Assembly (NCBI GenBank): GCA_021204375.1
Contig: JAJPZL010000402.1
Span: 1 to 7,965 of the forward strand
Source: Bacteroides sp.
Lineage (GTDB): Bacteria > Bacteroidota > Bacteroidia > Bacteroidales > Bacteroidaceae
Direction of reading: 5' to 3'
DNA length: 7,965 nt
The notes under the pieces are model-generated. The model was not told the DNA's origin, did not search any database, and saw nothing but the letters and a program-made list of their open reading frames with translations. Positions 6,856 through 7,965 of the stretch are shown piece by piece. Position 1 is the stretch's first letter. Each line of letters starts with the position of its first letter. The position numbers and the translations under genes are program-made.

Positions 6856-6888
6856 TTTATAAAAAGCGGTAAGTAAACCTTATCTTTG
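6856..6888 (+). promoter_or_regulatory. Promoter of the phosphodiesterase gene
   Basis: TATCTTTG at 6881-6888 is an exact TAnnTTTG -7 element. A near-match -33 box, TTTA (6856-6859), lies 21 bases upstream, the usual Bacteroidetes spacing. Transcription would start near 6895, leaving a leader of about 20 nt before ATG 6914. Confidence 0.6.
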
Positions 6889-6913
6889 AAAAGGAATAAA
6901 ACAGTACAGTGTG

Positions 6914-7681
6914 ATGAATAAAAAGTATCTCAGAGAGATCATTACAATAATAAGTATGGCATTTACGTTTTCTACCCACGCTCAGGAGGTAATCGCACAC
7001 CGGGGTTTCTGGCAAACTGAAGGATCGGCACAAAATTCCCTGGCTGCTTTAGTGAAGGCAGATTCCATAGGGTGTTATGGTTCTGAGTTTGATGTATGGT
7101 TATCAAAAGATGGGATCCCTGTGGTGTATCACGATAAACTGGCCGGGTTACGAAGGGTAGAAAAACAGAGCGCCAGGAAATTAACTTCCCGCAAGCTGAA
7201 GAACGGAGAACAGCTCCCTACCCTGGAAGCTTATCTGGAGACCGGCAAATCGGTACATTGTAAACTGATCCTGGAACTGAAAAAGTACTCTTCTGCTGCC
7301 CGGGAGACAGAAGCTGTACAAAAAATTCTGGCTCTGGTAGAAAAATATGCTCTTTCCGACCGGATGAAATATATCTCTTTCTCGCTGCATGCAGTGAAAG
7401 AGTTTATCCGCCTGTCCCCCCCCCCGGGAACACCGGTCTACTACCTGAAAGGAGATCTTTCTCCCTCGCAACTTCAGCAGGAAGGTTGTAATGGAATAGA
7501 TTATTCTGTTTCCGTATTAAAAAAGAGACCGGAGTGGATAGAAGAGGCCCATAAACTGGATATGAAAGTGAATGTATGGACAGTGAATAGTAAAGAGGAT
7601 ATGCAATTTATGATAAAAAACGGTGTAGATTATATTACGACCAACGATCCTCTCCTTTTACAACACCTGTTAAAAGAATAA
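6914..7681 (+). CDS. Secreted glycerophosphodiester phosphodiesterase (GDPD) family protein
   Basis: GDPD enzymes hydrolyse glycerophosphodiesters to glycerol-3-phosphate and an alcohol, using a TIM-barrel and a divalent metal. The 255-aa protein begins at ATG 6914; a GTG directly before it is also in frame. A signal peptide (about 1-23, ending STHA before QE) indicates export to the periplasm. Family motifs are AHRG (H29, R30), GSEFDVW (E58, D60), VYHD (H73), LILELK (E121), VNVWTVN (219-225) and GVDYITTNDP near the end. The usual ENT motif is replaced by QNS (40-42) in the phrase GSAQNSLAAL, which I recall as common in Bacteroidales paralogues. Substrate is therefore uncertain. Codons 168-171 (SPPP) are encoded by a run of ten C, a possible slippage site. 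The gene has its own promoter and terminator and appears monocistronic. Confidence 0.92.
   Translation: MNKKYLREIITIISMAFTFSTHAQEVIAHRGFWQTEGSAQNSLAALVKADSIGCYGSEFDVWLSKDGIPVVYHDKLAGLRRVEKQSARKLTSRKLKNGEQLPTLEAYLETGKSVHCKLILELKKYSSAARETEAVQKILALVEKYALSDRMKYISFSLHAVKEFIRLSPPPGTPVYYLKGDLSPSQLQQEGCNGIDYSVSVLKKRPEWIEEAHKLDMKVNVWTVNSKEDMQFMIKNGVDYITTNDPLLLQHLLKE
7416..7425 (+). repeat. Poly-C tract of 10 inside the GDPD gene
   Basis: Ten consecutive C encode most of S168-P171. The frame is currently open. Loss of one C would end translation after 177 residues at a TGA, and gain of one C would end it after 192 residues at a TAA. Both changes remove the C-terminal part of the barrel. Long G/C homopolymers in exported-protein genes are classic slipped-strand sites in other bacteria. 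Confidence 0.8.
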
Positions 7682-7719
7682 GTACCGGATTCAGGTATGC
7701 TTTACCGGAAGAACTTCTC

Positions 7720-7770
7720 CCGTGTAGATAAAGAAAGGTTCTTTGTCTACACGGTTCTTTGCTTATTTCT
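7720..7770 (+). terminator. Rho-independent terminator of the GDPD gene
   Basis: Two 16-base arms (7720-7735 and 7739-7754) pair completely around a 3-nt loop, with one U-G wobble that exists only in the plus-strand transcript. A T-rich tail (7755-7770) follows. It lies about 40 bases after the GDPD stop codon. Between the stop and the hairpin, TACCGGA occurs twice (7683-7689 and 7703-7709), without clear meaning. Confidence 0.9.
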
Positions 7771-7965
7771 CTATCTTCTCTTTATCACTTCAAAAAGATA
7801 GTAACAAAAAGACAGATCAAATACAGTATTTAAATCAAATAGATTAAACCACACCCTATTAATACAACAAAATATCACCTTAATTCTTATTTTCTTATTA
7901 TTTTCTAAAGCACACTATAATTCACCTGAAAGTTTTTAATATTTAACTATCTTTAGCCAAAAGAA
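7771..7965. other. AT-rich intergenic end with a small palindrome and spaced direct repeats
   Basis: No open frame is visible. AAATACAGTATTT (7819-7831) is a perfect palindrome with one central base. ATCAAATA occurs twice 18 bases apart (7816-7823 and 7834-7841), the first copy overlapping the palindrome. Near the end, TATCTTTA (7948-7955) differs from the -7 consensus by one base. This could be the control region of a plus-strand gene beyond the window, but that is guesswork. Confidence 0.3.

Noticed and set aside
6805..6876. A possible 23-codon basic peptide (MKHREKAKEQFN...) just before the GDPD promoter
   Set aside because: It has no good ribosome binding site, overlaps the promoter region of the next gene and is short enough to arise by chance in A-rich DNA.

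Overview
The window looks like chromosomal DNA from the order Bacteroidales, most likely a gut Bacteroides or Parabacteroides relative. The evidence is the protein sequences (a short primary-type sigma factor that starts directly at region 1.2, a Bacteroidales-style HtrA protease, a dipeptide epimerase), several TAnnTTTG promoter elements of the Bacteroidetes type, weak or absent Shine-Dalgarno sites, and a type A RNase P RNA. From memory, the order rpoD / htrA / L-Ala-D/L-Glu epimerase matches the BT1311-BT1312-BT1313 locus of B. thetaiotaomicron, so this appears to be the normal chromosomal locus of the housekeeping sigma factor and not an obvious island.

Layout. Positions 1-978 hold a minus-strand sigma-70 gene with a strong terminator. 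Positions 1161-2663 hold a minus-strand periplasmic HtrA/DegQ protease with its own terminator, followed by the sigma gene's promoters. Positions 2864-3883 hold a minus-strand dipeptide epimerase. Transcription then diverges: rnpB lies on the plus strand at about 3988-4354, followed by a YihY/BrkB membrane protein gene (4389-5736). Five bases later, on the minus strand, is the C-terminal stub of a HlyD-type secretion adaptor. It runs head-to-head, with no intergenic DNA, into the C-terminal kinase core of a histidine kinase on the plus strand (to 6722). The window closes with a secreted glycerophosphodiester phosphodiesterase family protein (6914-7681), an excellent terminator and an AT-rich intergenic end.

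How the genes relate. The first three minus-strand genes cover core transcription, envelope protein quality control and murein-peptide recycling. They seem to be separate transcription units, because a terminator lies between htrA and the sigma gene and promoter-like motifs precede each gene. rnpB is an independent RNA gene. The genes from 4389 to 6722 show decay.

Several things are unusual. The sigma factor lacks 18 residues that correspond closely to the recognition helix of region 4.2, and is otherwise in frame. The yihY gene appears to carry a one-base insertion near codon 24. The HlyD and kinase fragments have both lost their 5' portions at a shared breakpoint, as expected from a deletion spanning a divergent promoter region. 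A ten-C tract sits inside the phosphodiesterase gene and could make it phase-variable. I see no CRISPR array, tRNA, insertion sequence or complete novel defence-like system.
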